Positions 1 through 4,162 of a DNA stretch of 5,344 bases are shown in pieces. A model generated the notes under the pieces. That model had not been told where the DNA came from. It did no database searches and saw only the letters and a program-made list of their open reading frames with translations. The first letter of the stretch is position 1. The number at the start of each line of letters is the position of its first letter. Source of the stretch: an uncultured Eubacteriales bacterium (GTDB lineage: Bacteria > Bacillota > Clostridia > Christensenellales > CAG-138); contig UQXE01000066.1 in the NCBI GenBank assembly GCA_900544965.1, positions 1 through 5,344 of the forward strand, written 5' to 3'. The position numbers and the translations under genes are program-made.

Positions 1-8
1 CGTTGCGA

Positions 9-39
9 CGCCGAAGGCGAATAGGCGGCATGTACGCCG
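9..39. repeat. Two short inverted repeats at left edge
   Basis: CGCC(9-12)-GAA-GGCG(16-19) is a tight 4-bp hairpin. It is followed by GGCG(24-27) and CGCC(35-38), which can form a second 4-bp stem (or CGGC 26-29 with GCCG 36-39), then GTCTTTTG. The GCCGAAGGC core recurs at 87-95 inside the larger hairpin. They are too short to be called terminators with confidence. They look like part of the same hairpin-rich intergenic block that continues to about 160, and the block may extend left of the window. Confidence 0.4.
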
Positions 40-58
40 GTCTTTTGATACCTTGGGA

Positions 59-105
59 GCAAAACATGGCCTGATAGCTGCTTGCAGCCGAAGGCTATGT
101 TTTGC
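59..105. repeat. Large imperfect hairpin; left copy of the structured repeat
   Basis: GCAAAACAT (59-67) pairs perfectly with ATGTTTTGC (97-105). The stem continues through a G-T wobble (68/96) and GCCT (69-72) with AGGC (92-95), about 14 bp in all. A nested GCTGC (77-81)/GCAGC (84-88) stem sits near the tip. Read on the minus strand from 110 to 68, it aligns with 5244-5287 in 36 of 44 columns, starting with a shared 13-base AACCCGCAAAACA. It lies about 50 bases past the stop of the minus-strand gene ending at 159. There is no T-run after the stem, so a dispersed structured repeat (REP-like) is more likely than a simple terminator. Confidence 0.65.
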
Positions 106-114
106 GGGTTGAGC

Positions 115-142
115 TCACTAAGTGCCGTACGGCACTTAGTGA
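115..142. repeat. Perfect 28-base palindrome
   Basis: Bases 115-128 are the exact reverse complement of 129-142. As a hairpin it gives a 12-bp stem with a GTAC loop. Each arm is also an inverted repeat in itself (CACT-A-AGTG at 116-124 and CACT-T-AGTG at 133-141). It lies just downstream of the minus-strand gene ending at 159. It could be a dimeric protein site, a transcript 3'-end stabiliser, or part of a bidirectional terminator. The sequence does not decide between these. Confidence 0.75.
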
Positions 143-163
143 AAGGCCTTATGGCCTTTTATT
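142..163 (+). terminator. Possible bidirectional terminator hairpin
   Basis: AAAGGCC (142-148), loop TTAT, GGCCTTT (153-159) form a 7-bp stem. On the plus strand it is followed by a short T-rich run (157-163, TTTTATT), which could stop transcription entering from the left. On the minus strand the hairpin overlaps the stop codon of the 159-473 gene and has only a weak U-run. That gene's transcript may therefore end here or in the adjoining 28-base palindrome. The stem is short, so confidence is modest. Confidence 0.45.
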
Positions 164-473
164 CCCAGTCTATCGCGTCTATACTGGCGAGATACTCCTC
201 GGCAAAGTCCATATAATCCTCGGTAATGCGCATGGCGTACATTTTATATTGAGGAAAGCTGGCCTGAATGCCCTTTGAAAGCATTTCGTAGGCCTCGTCC
301 TCGTCATAAATACCGCCTTCATAAACCCCTGCCTCGGACATATAGCCATTGTCGATCTGCAGCAGGGAAGCCACGACCTTATGCAGGTCGTCCTCAGGTA
401 TAAACGCAAAGTCTCCTTCGGCGCGGAATTTTTCTGTGATGTACTCAAGCGCGTCGGCAGTGTTGATCTCCAT
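159..473 (-). CDS. Hypothetical small acidic protein
   Basis: I do not recognise the family of this 104-residue protein. It is strongly acidic, with about 25 Asp/Glu against 6 Lys/Arg, and rich in Tyr, Phe and Met. It has no signal peptide, membrane segment or cysteine pair, so a small soluble cytoplasmic protein is expected. The sequence reads as amphipathic helices around a central Gly/Asp/Glu-rich loop (about residues 42-60). The ATG at 473-471 is supported by a GGAGGG ribosome binding site (minus strand, 484-479) about 7 bases upstream. The stop TAA overlaps a small hairpin. It lies 65 bases downstream of the TraX-like gene on the same strand, so the two may be cotranscribed, although the A/T-rich gap could also hold its own promoter. 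No functional inference beyond this is justified. Confidence 0.8.
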   Translation of the reverse strand: MEINTADALEYITEKFRAEGDFAFIPEDDLHKVVASLLQIDNGYMSEAGVYEGGIYDEDEAYEMLSKGIQASFPQYKMYAMRITEDYMDFAEEYLASIDAIDWE

Positions 474-538
474 AGTGTCCCTCCATAAAGCAAATTATTT
501 TATTCAGTTTGATTCTAACCCGGCTTAAACGGCGCTAT

Positions 539-1282
539 TCACCGAACCAACAGGGCCCTGACGGCGTACAGCAACGCAAGGTGCGCGGGATAGAAGATAT
601 AGACCGCAAGCCCCGTCCTCCTGCCGCGCCGCCCGCTGTGGGCCAGCATCAGCGCCGAGGAAGCCAGGGTGCATAGCGTCATGGGCAGATAATATGACAG
701 CGCCATTGAGGGCGCGGTCAGCATTTGAGGTGCGAACTTAACCGCGGCAAGCGCCGCGAACATGGCCAGCGCCATCCGCCTGTCAGGCCCGCAGGCGCAG
801 AACATGAACACGAGCGTAACGCCCCACGCGCCGTAATCCACATCGCATACGTCGCCCGCCGCTATCGCAAGCCCGCAAAACGTTACCGCCGCCCATTTCC
901 ACGGGCAGTTGTCATTTACATACGCGCACATTACGCCAAGCAGCAGAGTGAAGAATATGTTCAGCCCCACGCCGTGAGAAACGGGCGACAAAAACATGTA
1001 AAACGGCGCCTGGGAGATGACGGCGAACGCCGCCATGCGCAGCATATACCTCCTGACGTCGGATGTATGCGCATAACCGCTTGCCAGCTGATACGCAAAC
1101 AGGGGAAAGGCTATCCGGCCCACGCACCGCATTGCCGTGTACCAGCCGCCAAGCGCGGCCGGGGCTACGAGCGCGGAATGGTCGACAAGCATTACGGCGC
1201 AGGCGATTATCTTAAGCCAGAAAGAACTGAGACCGCCGCCTTTGATTTGTGCGCCGGCGTTTAGGGCAGGGACTCTATCCAT
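539..1282 (-). CDS. TraX-family integral membrane protein
   Basis: A 247-residue polytopic membrane protein with the hallmarks of the TraX family (Pfam TraX). An early helix is followed by a V-D-H-S motif (33-36). Then come the signature VGRIAFPLFAYQLASGY (54-70) with H-T-S-D-V-R-R-Y after it, ISQAPF (89-94), a NIFFTLLLG segment, DVDYGAWGV, and a C-terminal FYPAHLALLYAV helix. In F plasmid, TraX is needed for N-acetylation of the pilin TraA. Chromosomal homologues in Firmicutes are common, are not tied to conjugation and have unknown substrates; a membrane acyltransferase role is inferred from the family. ATG at 1282 is preceded by a GGGGG ribosome binding site (minus strand, 1293-1289). An extended -10 promoter lies at 1332-1324. 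No conjugation genes are nearby, so a tra role is unlikely. Confidence 0.88.
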   Translation of the reverse strand: MDRVPALNAGAQIKGGGLSSFWLKIIACAVMLVDHSALVAPAALGGWYTAMRCVGRIAFPLFAYQLASGYAHTSDVRRYMLRMAAFAVISQAPFYMFLSPVSHGVGLNIFFTLLLGVMCAYVNDNCPWKWAAVTFCGLAIAAGDVCDVDYGAWGVTLVFMFCACGPDRRMALAMFAALAAVKFAPQMLTAPSMALSYYLPMTLCTLASSALMLAHSGRRGRRTGLAVYIFYPAHLALLYAVRALLVR

Positions 1283-1323
1283 CGTTTTCCCCCAAGAAAG
1301 CGTATTTTAATTATGTTTGGATA

Positions 1324-1332
1324 ATTATAGCA
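1324..1332 (-). promoter_or_regulatory. Extended -10 promoter of the TraX-like gene
   Basis: On the minus strand the sequence reads TGCTATAAT, a perfect -10 hexamer (1329-1324) with the TGn extension (1332-1330). The -35 is weak: TTCACC at 1350-1345, only 15 bases upstream, is the best match, which is normal for extended -10 promoters. Transcription would start near 1317, giving a leader of about 35 bases that includes the GGGGG ribosome binding site at 1293-1289. Confidence 0.65.
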
Positions 1333-1501
1333 CATGCGGCAAACGGTGAACATATCATTTATAGCCCTTATTATAAAATACGGGAACGGAAATGCCCAGG
1401 CAAAGCCCGCGCCGGCGCCCGTATGGGCATATATTGTTTAAATACACGCGCCATAAAAGGAAAACAAGCTTAAAAACCCCGTATATTTAGTAAAATCATC
1501 G
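1333..1501. other. Divergent intergenic region with a GC-rich fold
   Basis: No gene is supported between the TraX-like start (1282) and rpmG (1612). Besides the two promoters, the stretch holds a GC-rich island at 1378-1430 in A/T-rich surroundings. ATACGGG (1378-1384) is complementary to CCCGTAT (1418-1424), and ATGCCC (1392-1397) to GGGCAT (1425-1430), an interleaved arrangement compatible with a pseudoknot. GCGCCGGCGC (1409-1418) is a 10-base palindrome, and CCCGTAT recurs at 1478-1484. A TATAAA at 1372-1377 has no good -35, so transcription of the island is unproven. No tRNA was seen. Confidence 0.4.
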
Positions 1502-1530
1502 TTGACACGGTTAACCCCATGTGATAAATT
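1502..1530 (+). promoter_or_regulatory. Main promoter of the rpmG-secE-nusG cluster
   Basis: A perfect TTGACA -35 (1502-1507), a 17-base spacer and TAAATT as -10 (1525-1530, 4 of 6) with a TG extension at 1522-1523 make a strong housekeeping sigma-A-type promoter. The expected start is near 1537, leaving a leader of about 75 bases before bL33. It is the only good plus-strand promoter seen upstream of the translation genes. Confidence 0.8.
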
Positions 1531-1540
1531 AGATGAGGTG

Positions 1541-1560
1541 CCCCCATAGGGGGTTATTTT
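1541..1560 (+). promoter_or_regulatory. 5'-leader hairpin followed by U-rich run
   Basis: CCCCC (1541-1545), loop ATA, GGGGG (1549-1553), then TTATTTT. The shape resembles a tiny intrinsic terminator, but it begins only about 5 bases after the predicted transcription start, where a terminator would act poorly. A 5'-end protecting hairpin, or a site modulating early elongation, is more plausible. A second 12-base palindrome, GCGGCTAGCCGC (1575-1586), lies between it and the rpmG ribosome binding site. Confidence 0.45.
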
Positions 1561-1611
1561 AATTCGCTATCTATGCGGCTAGCCGCTTATACCGATTGGG
1601 AGGGAATTATT

Positions 1612-1761
1612 ATGCGAGTAAAGATAACGCTGGCCTGCACCGAGTGCAAGCAGAGAAATTACAATACGTTTAAAAACAAGAAGAACGACCCCGACAGGCT
1701 GGAGTTCAACAAGTATTGCCGTTTCTGCCGCAAGCACACGGCTCACAGGGAATCCAAATAA
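1612..1761 (+). CDS. rpmG: Large ribosomal subunit protein bL33
   Basis: A 49-residue protein of the usual bL33 length, with two Cys pairs (C9/C12 and C36/C39) forming the zinc ribbon of the zinc-containing C+ type. The family features N-Y-N-T-F-K-N-K-K-N (16-25) and R-L-E-F-N-K-Y-C (29-36) are present. bL33 sits near the E site of the 50S subunit. The ATG at 1612 is chosen over an in-frame ATG at 1573 because GGGAGGG (1598-1604) lies 7 bases upstream and the protein then starts at the conserved MRVKITLAC. The longer form would add 13 non-conserved residues. It is the first gene of the cluster, behind the 1502-1530 promoter, with secE following 15 bases after its stop. A zinc-type copy suggests use under zinc-replete conditions if a zinc-free paralogue exists elsewhere. 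Confidence 0.95.
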   Translation: MRVKITLACTECKQRNYNTFKNKKNDPDRLEFNKYCRFCRKHTAHRESK

Positions 1762-1776
1762 GAAAGGTGACGTCAG

Positions 1777-2037
1777 ATGGAAAAGGACAAAGCCAAAAAT
1801 CAGAAGGAAAAGAAGCCGAACCGTTTTATTGGTTTCTTCAAGCGCATAGGCCGCTATTTTAAGGAAGTGTTCGGCGAAACCAAGAAGCTGGCCTGGCCCA
1901 CAAGGAAAGAGCTGGTTTCCTATACGCTTACGGTTCTTGCGTTCGTGGCGGTGTTTGCGGTCATAATAGGCCTGTTGGACTTCGGATTCAATTTCGGAAT
2001 GACGCAGCTTTCCGGATTGTCCGCGCTGGCCTCTTGA
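1777..2037 (+). CDS. secE: Preprotein translocase subunit SecE
   Basis: An 86-residue protein with a Lys-rich N-terminus (1-16), an amphipathic helix (about 17-32) and the SecE signature E-T-K-K-L-A-W-P-T-R-K-E-L (34-46). One transmembrane helix follows (about 47-68). This is the short single-helix form typical of Gram-positive bacteria, rather than the three-helix E. coli form. SecE clamps SecY in the membrane as part of the SecYEG export channel. The ATG follows AAAGGTGA (1763-1770). The short tail after the helix (residues 69-86, Phe/Gly/Ser/Leu-rich) is not a known domain. The rpmG-secE-nusG order is classical, and the 24-base gap to nusG indicates cotranscription. Confidence 0.95.
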   Translation: MEKDKAKNQKEKKPNRFIGFFKRIGRYFKEVFGETKKLAWPTRKELVSYTLTVLAFVAVFAVIIGLLDFGFNFGMTQLSGLSALAS

Positions 2038-2061
2038 CGCGCCGCGAAAAAGGAGAAGTTT

Positions 2062-2658
2062 ATGGAGCATAGGCCTGATGACGACAGTGTCGCAAGGTGG
2101 TACGTGGTACATACCTACTCCGGCTATGAGAACAAGGTGAAGCACAACCTCGAAAAGACTATAGAGAACAGGGGCCTTCAGGACAGGATAGTTGAGATAA
2201 GCATACCCACCGAAGAGGTGGCCGAGTTCAAGGACGGTAAGCGCAGGACTGTACAGCAGAAGCTGTTTCCGGGCTATGTCATGGTCAAGATGATCATGGA
2301 CGATGAAATGTGGTATATCGTGCGAAATACCCGCGGCGTAACCGGTTTTGTTGGCCAGCCTCCCAAGAACATATCCCTGGGGGGAGCCGCGGACAAGGAT
2401 GCGTCGTACGACCACCGCCGCCCCGTTCCCCTTACCGACGAGGAGGTTACGTCCATCGGCATCGAGCGCCTGCCCATCAAGCTGGATCTTGAGATAGGCG
2501 AGAACGTGCGCGTGGTATCGGGGCCGCTCGAAAACTTCGTTGGCAGCGTGGTGTCTTTTGACACCGATCAGCAAAAGGTCAAGCTGGTGGTTGAGATGTT
2601 TGGCAGGAAAACGCCGGTTGAGCTTGATTTTATCGAGGTTCAGAAACTACGCGACTAG
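2062..2658 (+). CDS. nusG: Transcription termination/antitermination factor NusG
   Basis: A 198-residue NusG with an NGN domain (about 12-98), including WYVVHTYSGYENKV (13-26), the F-P-G-Y-V-M-V motif (69-75) and V-R-N-T-R-G-V-T-G-F-V-G (87-98). A C-terminal KOW domain (about 145-195) carries G-E-N-V-R-V-V-S-G-P-L-E-N-F-V-G (146-161). NusG binds the RNA polymerase clamp through NGN and contacts Rho or ribosomal S10 through KOW, tuning pausing and coupling. Residues about 99-118, between the NGN domain and the P-V-P-L-T-D-E-E-V linker, are roughly 15-20 residues longer than in short NusG proteins. The ATG follows AGGAG (2051-2055). A 272-base spacer separates it from rplK. Confidence 0.96.
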   Translation: MEHRPDDDSVARWYVVHTYSGYENKVKHNLEKTIENRGLQDRIVEISIPTEEVAEFKDGKRRTVQQKLFPGYVMVKMIMDDEMWYIVRNTRGVTGFVGQPPKNISLGGAADKDASYDHRRPVPLTDEEVTSIGIERLPIKLDLEIGENVRVVSGPLENFVGSVVSFDTDQQKVKLVVEMFGRKTPVELDFIEVQKLRD

Positions 2659-2860
2659 CGCCGGCACAGAGCTTGATTTTGATGGTATTCGTGTCCGTGC
2701 CGCGCCTCTTCGGCGGTTTTTCGGCGCGTATATGCCGGTTAAAATGCGAATGATTCCCTTTTTACGGGCTTAACGGCCCGCTTTACACCGCGGTCGGCGC
2801 ATATGTTAATTGTGCGCTTTTGCGGAGACTAATTTGATATGTCATCCGTTTTGCGGATTT
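2659..2860 (+). promoter_or_regulatory. Hairpin-rich nusG-rplK spacer
   Basis: No gene is seen. Several stems are possible: CGCC (2703-2706)/GGCG (2712-2715) followed by five T; a competing CGCGCC (2701-2706)/GGCGCG (2723-2728) that puts the T-run in its loop; CGGGC (2765-2769)/GCCCG (2776-2780); a competing pairing of 2734-2742 (GCC, bulged G, GTTAA) with TTAACGGC (2770-2777); and ATCCG (2844-2848)/CGGAT (2854-2858). The mutually exclusive options suggest an attenuator or processing region. No convincing promoter was found; TTGTGC (2810-2815) with TTTGAT (2833-2838) is a weak candidate. Confidence 0.45.
2797..2821 (+). terminator. Weak intrinsic terminator or attenuator upstream of rplK
   Basis: GCGCATA (2797-2803) pairs with TGTGCGC (2811-2817) through one G-U pair, with a 7-base loop and TTTT directly after (2818-2821). 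The stem is only 7 bp and the T-run is 4 bases, so it would terminate partially at best. Its place between nusG and rplK would let the distal ribosomal genes be set at a different level from rpmG-secE-nusG. Confidence 0.4.
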
Positions 2861-2864
2861 CATA

Positions 2865-2906
2865 GTGGGAGGAAGGGGGAAAATCCCATAATTCCGCTCG
2901 CACCAC
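2865..2906 (+). promoter_or_regulatory. L1-binding mRNA site upstream of rplK
   Basis: GTGG (2865-2868) pairs with CCAC (2903-2906). A two-base GA on the 5' side faces a seven-base internal loop, GCTCGCA (2896-2902). An inner helix GGAA (2871-2874)/TTCC (2892-2895) follows, with GGGA (2877-2880)/TCCC (2884-2887) at the tip. The GUGGGAG stretch copies the L1-binding part of 23S rRNA, and L1 is known to repress its own operon through such mimicry. The site ends 8 bases before the rplK AGGAGG (2915-2920), so bound L1 could block initiation. A second site with the same plan precedes rplA. Confidence 0.72.
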
Positions 2907-2930
2907 ATTATAATAGGAGGAAGTTTTCAA

Positions 2931-3356
2931 ATGGCGAAGAAGATCACAGGCTTTGTCAAGCTCCAGATCCCTGCCGGAAAGGCGACGCCCGCGCCGCCGG
3001 TCGGCCCCGCGCTGGGACAGCACGGCGTAAACATAATGGGCTTTTGCAAGGAGTTCAACGAGCGCACCGCTAAACAGGCGGGTCTAATCATACCTGTAGT
3101 AATAACGGTTTATCAGGACCGTTCGTTCTCCTTTATCACCAAAACGCCGCCGGCGCCGGTTCTTATCAAGAAGGCGTGCGGCATTGAGCACGCGTCCGGC
3201 CGTCCCAACAAGGAGAAGGTCGCGTCGATAACAAAGGCGCAGGTTAAAGAGATCGCGGAGCTGAAGATGCCCGACCTCAACGCGGCGAGCATTGAATCGG
3301 CGATGCGCATGATAGCCGGCACGGCCCGCAGCATGGGCATAACGGTTGTTGACTGA
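2931..3356 (+). CDS. rplK: Large ribosomal subunit protein uL11
   Basis: A complete 141-residue uL11. The N-terminal domain has the Pro-rich I-P-A-G-K-A-T-P-A-P-P-V-G-P-A-L-G-Q (13-30) that contacts the GTPase centre and forms the thiopeptide-binding cleft. The C-terminal domain (about 72-141), with K-T-P-P-A-P-V-L-I-K-K and the K-M-P-D-L-N-A-A-S-I-E-S-A-M segment, binds the 23S rRNA GTPase-associated region. uL11 helps recruit translation factors and is required for RelA-type stringent sensing. The ATG follows AGGAGG (2915-2920) at 10 bases, a slightly long spacing. An L1-site mimic overlaps its leader, and a second one lies 9 bases after its stop codon. No residues appear to be missing. Confidence 0.97.
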   Translation: MAKKITGFVKLQIPAGKATPAPPVGPALGQHGVNIMGFCKEFNERTAKQAGLIIPVVITVYQDRSFSFITKTPPAPVLIKKACGIEHASGRPNKEKVASITKAQVKEIAELKMPDLNAASIESAMRMIAGTARSMGITVVD

Positions 3357-3365
3357 TAGAGACAT

Positions 3366-3395
3366 CGTGGGAGACCTGAGGTCGCTACCACCACG
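3366..3395 (+). promoter_or_regulatory. L1-binding mRNA site upstream of rplA
   Basis: CGTGG (3366-3370) pairs with CCACG (3391-3395). GA on the 5' side faces a seven-base internal loop, GCTACCA (3384-3390). The inner helix is GACC (3373-3376)/GGTC (3380-3383), closed by TGA. GUGGGAG and the ...UACCAC 3' strand resemble the L1 site of 23S rRNA. The structure ends one base before the rplA AGGAGG (3397-3402), an ideal place for autogenous translational repression by L1. Its helix and loop sizes equal those of the 2865-2906 site while the helix sequences differ, which supports a selected RNA fold. Confidence 0.75.
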
Positions 3396-3409
3396 TAGGA
3401 GGAATAGAA

Positions 3410-4099
3410 ATGAAGCATGGCAAGAAGTATATTGACAGCCTGAAAACAATCGATAAGCTTAAGCTGTACGATCCCGAAGAGGGGCTTGCGGCGGTAATCG
3501 GCACGTCCAAGGCTAAATTTGATGAAACCATTGAAGCGCACATACGCCTGGGCGTTGACCCGAGACACGCCGACCAGCAGGTGCGCGGCGCGGTAGTACT
3601 GCCAAACGGCACGGGCAAAACCGTTCGCGTGCTCGTATTCGCAAAGGGCGACAAGGCGCGCGAGGCCCAGGAAGCCGGAGCGGACTTTGTAGGCGACGAC
3701 GATCTTGTAAAGAAGATTCAGACCGAGAACTGGTTTGGATTCGACGTATGCGTGGCCACGCCGGACATGATGGGAACCGTTGGCCGCATCGGCCGCGTGC
3801 TCGGACCAAAGGGCCTTATGCCTAACCCCAAGAGCGGCACCGTAACATTTGACATAGCAAAGGCTATCGCGGACATCAAGGCCGGTAAGGTTGAGTACCG
3901 CGTGGATAAGACCAGTATCGTGCACGTACCCATCGGCAAGGTTTCGTTTGGCGTTGAAAAGCTCAACGAAAACCTGAACACCCTGATGGACGCCATTATA
4001 AAGGCAAAGCCGTCGGCAGCCAAGGGCACATATATAAAGAGCCTGGTATTGGCTTCAACCATGGGCCCGGGCGTGAAGCTCAACGGCACAAAGTTCTAA
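3410..4099 (+). CDS. rplA: Large ribosomal subunit protein uL1
   Basis: A 229-residue uL1 of typical length. Domain I is formed by both ends and domain II by the middle (about 68-158). The family signature I-G-R-V-L-G-P-K-G-L-M-P-N-P-K-S-G-T lies at 127-144. uL1 forms the mobile L1 stalk that guides deacylated tRNA out of the E site, and it also represses its own mRNA. The ATG follows AGGAGG (3397-3402) at 7 bases and lies directly behind the L1-site mimic at 3366-3395. It is the last gene of the cluster: a strong terminator follows 14 bases after its stop, and rplJ/rplL, its usual next neighbours, are not in the window. Confidence 0.97.
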   Translation: MKHGKKYIDSLKTIDKLKLYDPEEGLAAVIGTSKAKFDETIEAHIRLGVDPRHADQQVRGAVVLPNGTGKTVRVLVFAKGDKAREAQEAGADFVGDDDLVKKIQTENWFGFDVCVATPDMMGTVGRIGRVLGPKGLMPNPKSGTVTFDIAKAIADIKAGKVEYRVDKTSIVHVPIGKVSFGVEKLNENLNTLMDAIIKAKPSAAKGTYIKSLVLASTMGPGVKLNGTKF

Positions 4100-4113
4100 A
4101 TTTGAAACGGCGG

Positions 4114-4148
4114 AGCGGAAGTGTTAAGGCGCTTCCGCTTTATTTTTT
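4114..4148 (+). terminator. Intrinsic terminator after rplA
   Basis: AGCGGAAG (4114-4121) pairs perfectly with CTTCCGCT (4132-4139), after correction for the loop-side pairs. The stem can extend inward by T-G, G-C and T-G pairs to a TAAG tip. The T-rich run TTATTTTTT (4140-4148) follows. This is the strongest terminator in the window and should end most transcription of rplK-rplA. Its T-run touches the ribosome binding site of the next gene (4149-4154), so that gene must rely on read-through or on a promoter hidden in or before the hairpin. Confidence 0.85.
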
Positions 4149-4162
4149 AGGAGGTGCGGCCA

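Noticed and set aside
725..1264. Plus-strand open frame of 179 codons opposite the TraX-like gene
   Set aside because: Very Arg/His-rich mirror-frame composition, no ribosome binding site, and the opposite strand encodes a clear membrane protein family.
1249..1473. Plus-strand open frame of 74 codons across the divergent intergenic region
   Set aside because: It starts inside the TraX-like gene, has no ribosome binding site and runs through promoter and hairpin sequence; there is no sign of a real protein.
1573..1611. Upstream in-frame ATG for rpmG
   Set aside because: It would add 13 non-conserved residues, overlap a palindrome and lack a ribosome binding site; the ATG at 1612 has GGGAGGG at proper spacing and gives a standard bL33 start.
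1579..2574. Long minus-strand open frame (331 codons) opposite rpmG-secE-nusG
   Set aside because: It lies wholly antisense to three confidently identified genes, has no ribosome binding site or recognisable domains, and follows their codon bias as a mirror frame.
2909..2914. TATAAT upstream of rplK as a promoter -10
   Set aside because: No -35 at suitable distance, and the start would fall at the ribosome binding site; the bases are part of the L1-site to ribosome-binding-site spacer.
3113..3925. Minus-strand open frame of 270 codons opposite rplK-rplA
   Set aside because: Antisense to two complete ribosomal protein genes and spans the L1 site between them; the protein resembles no family.
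4154..4156. GTG as start of the metallopeptidase-like gene
   Set aside because: The GTG overlaps the AGGAGGTG ribosome binding site, which is correctly spaced for the ATG at 4163.
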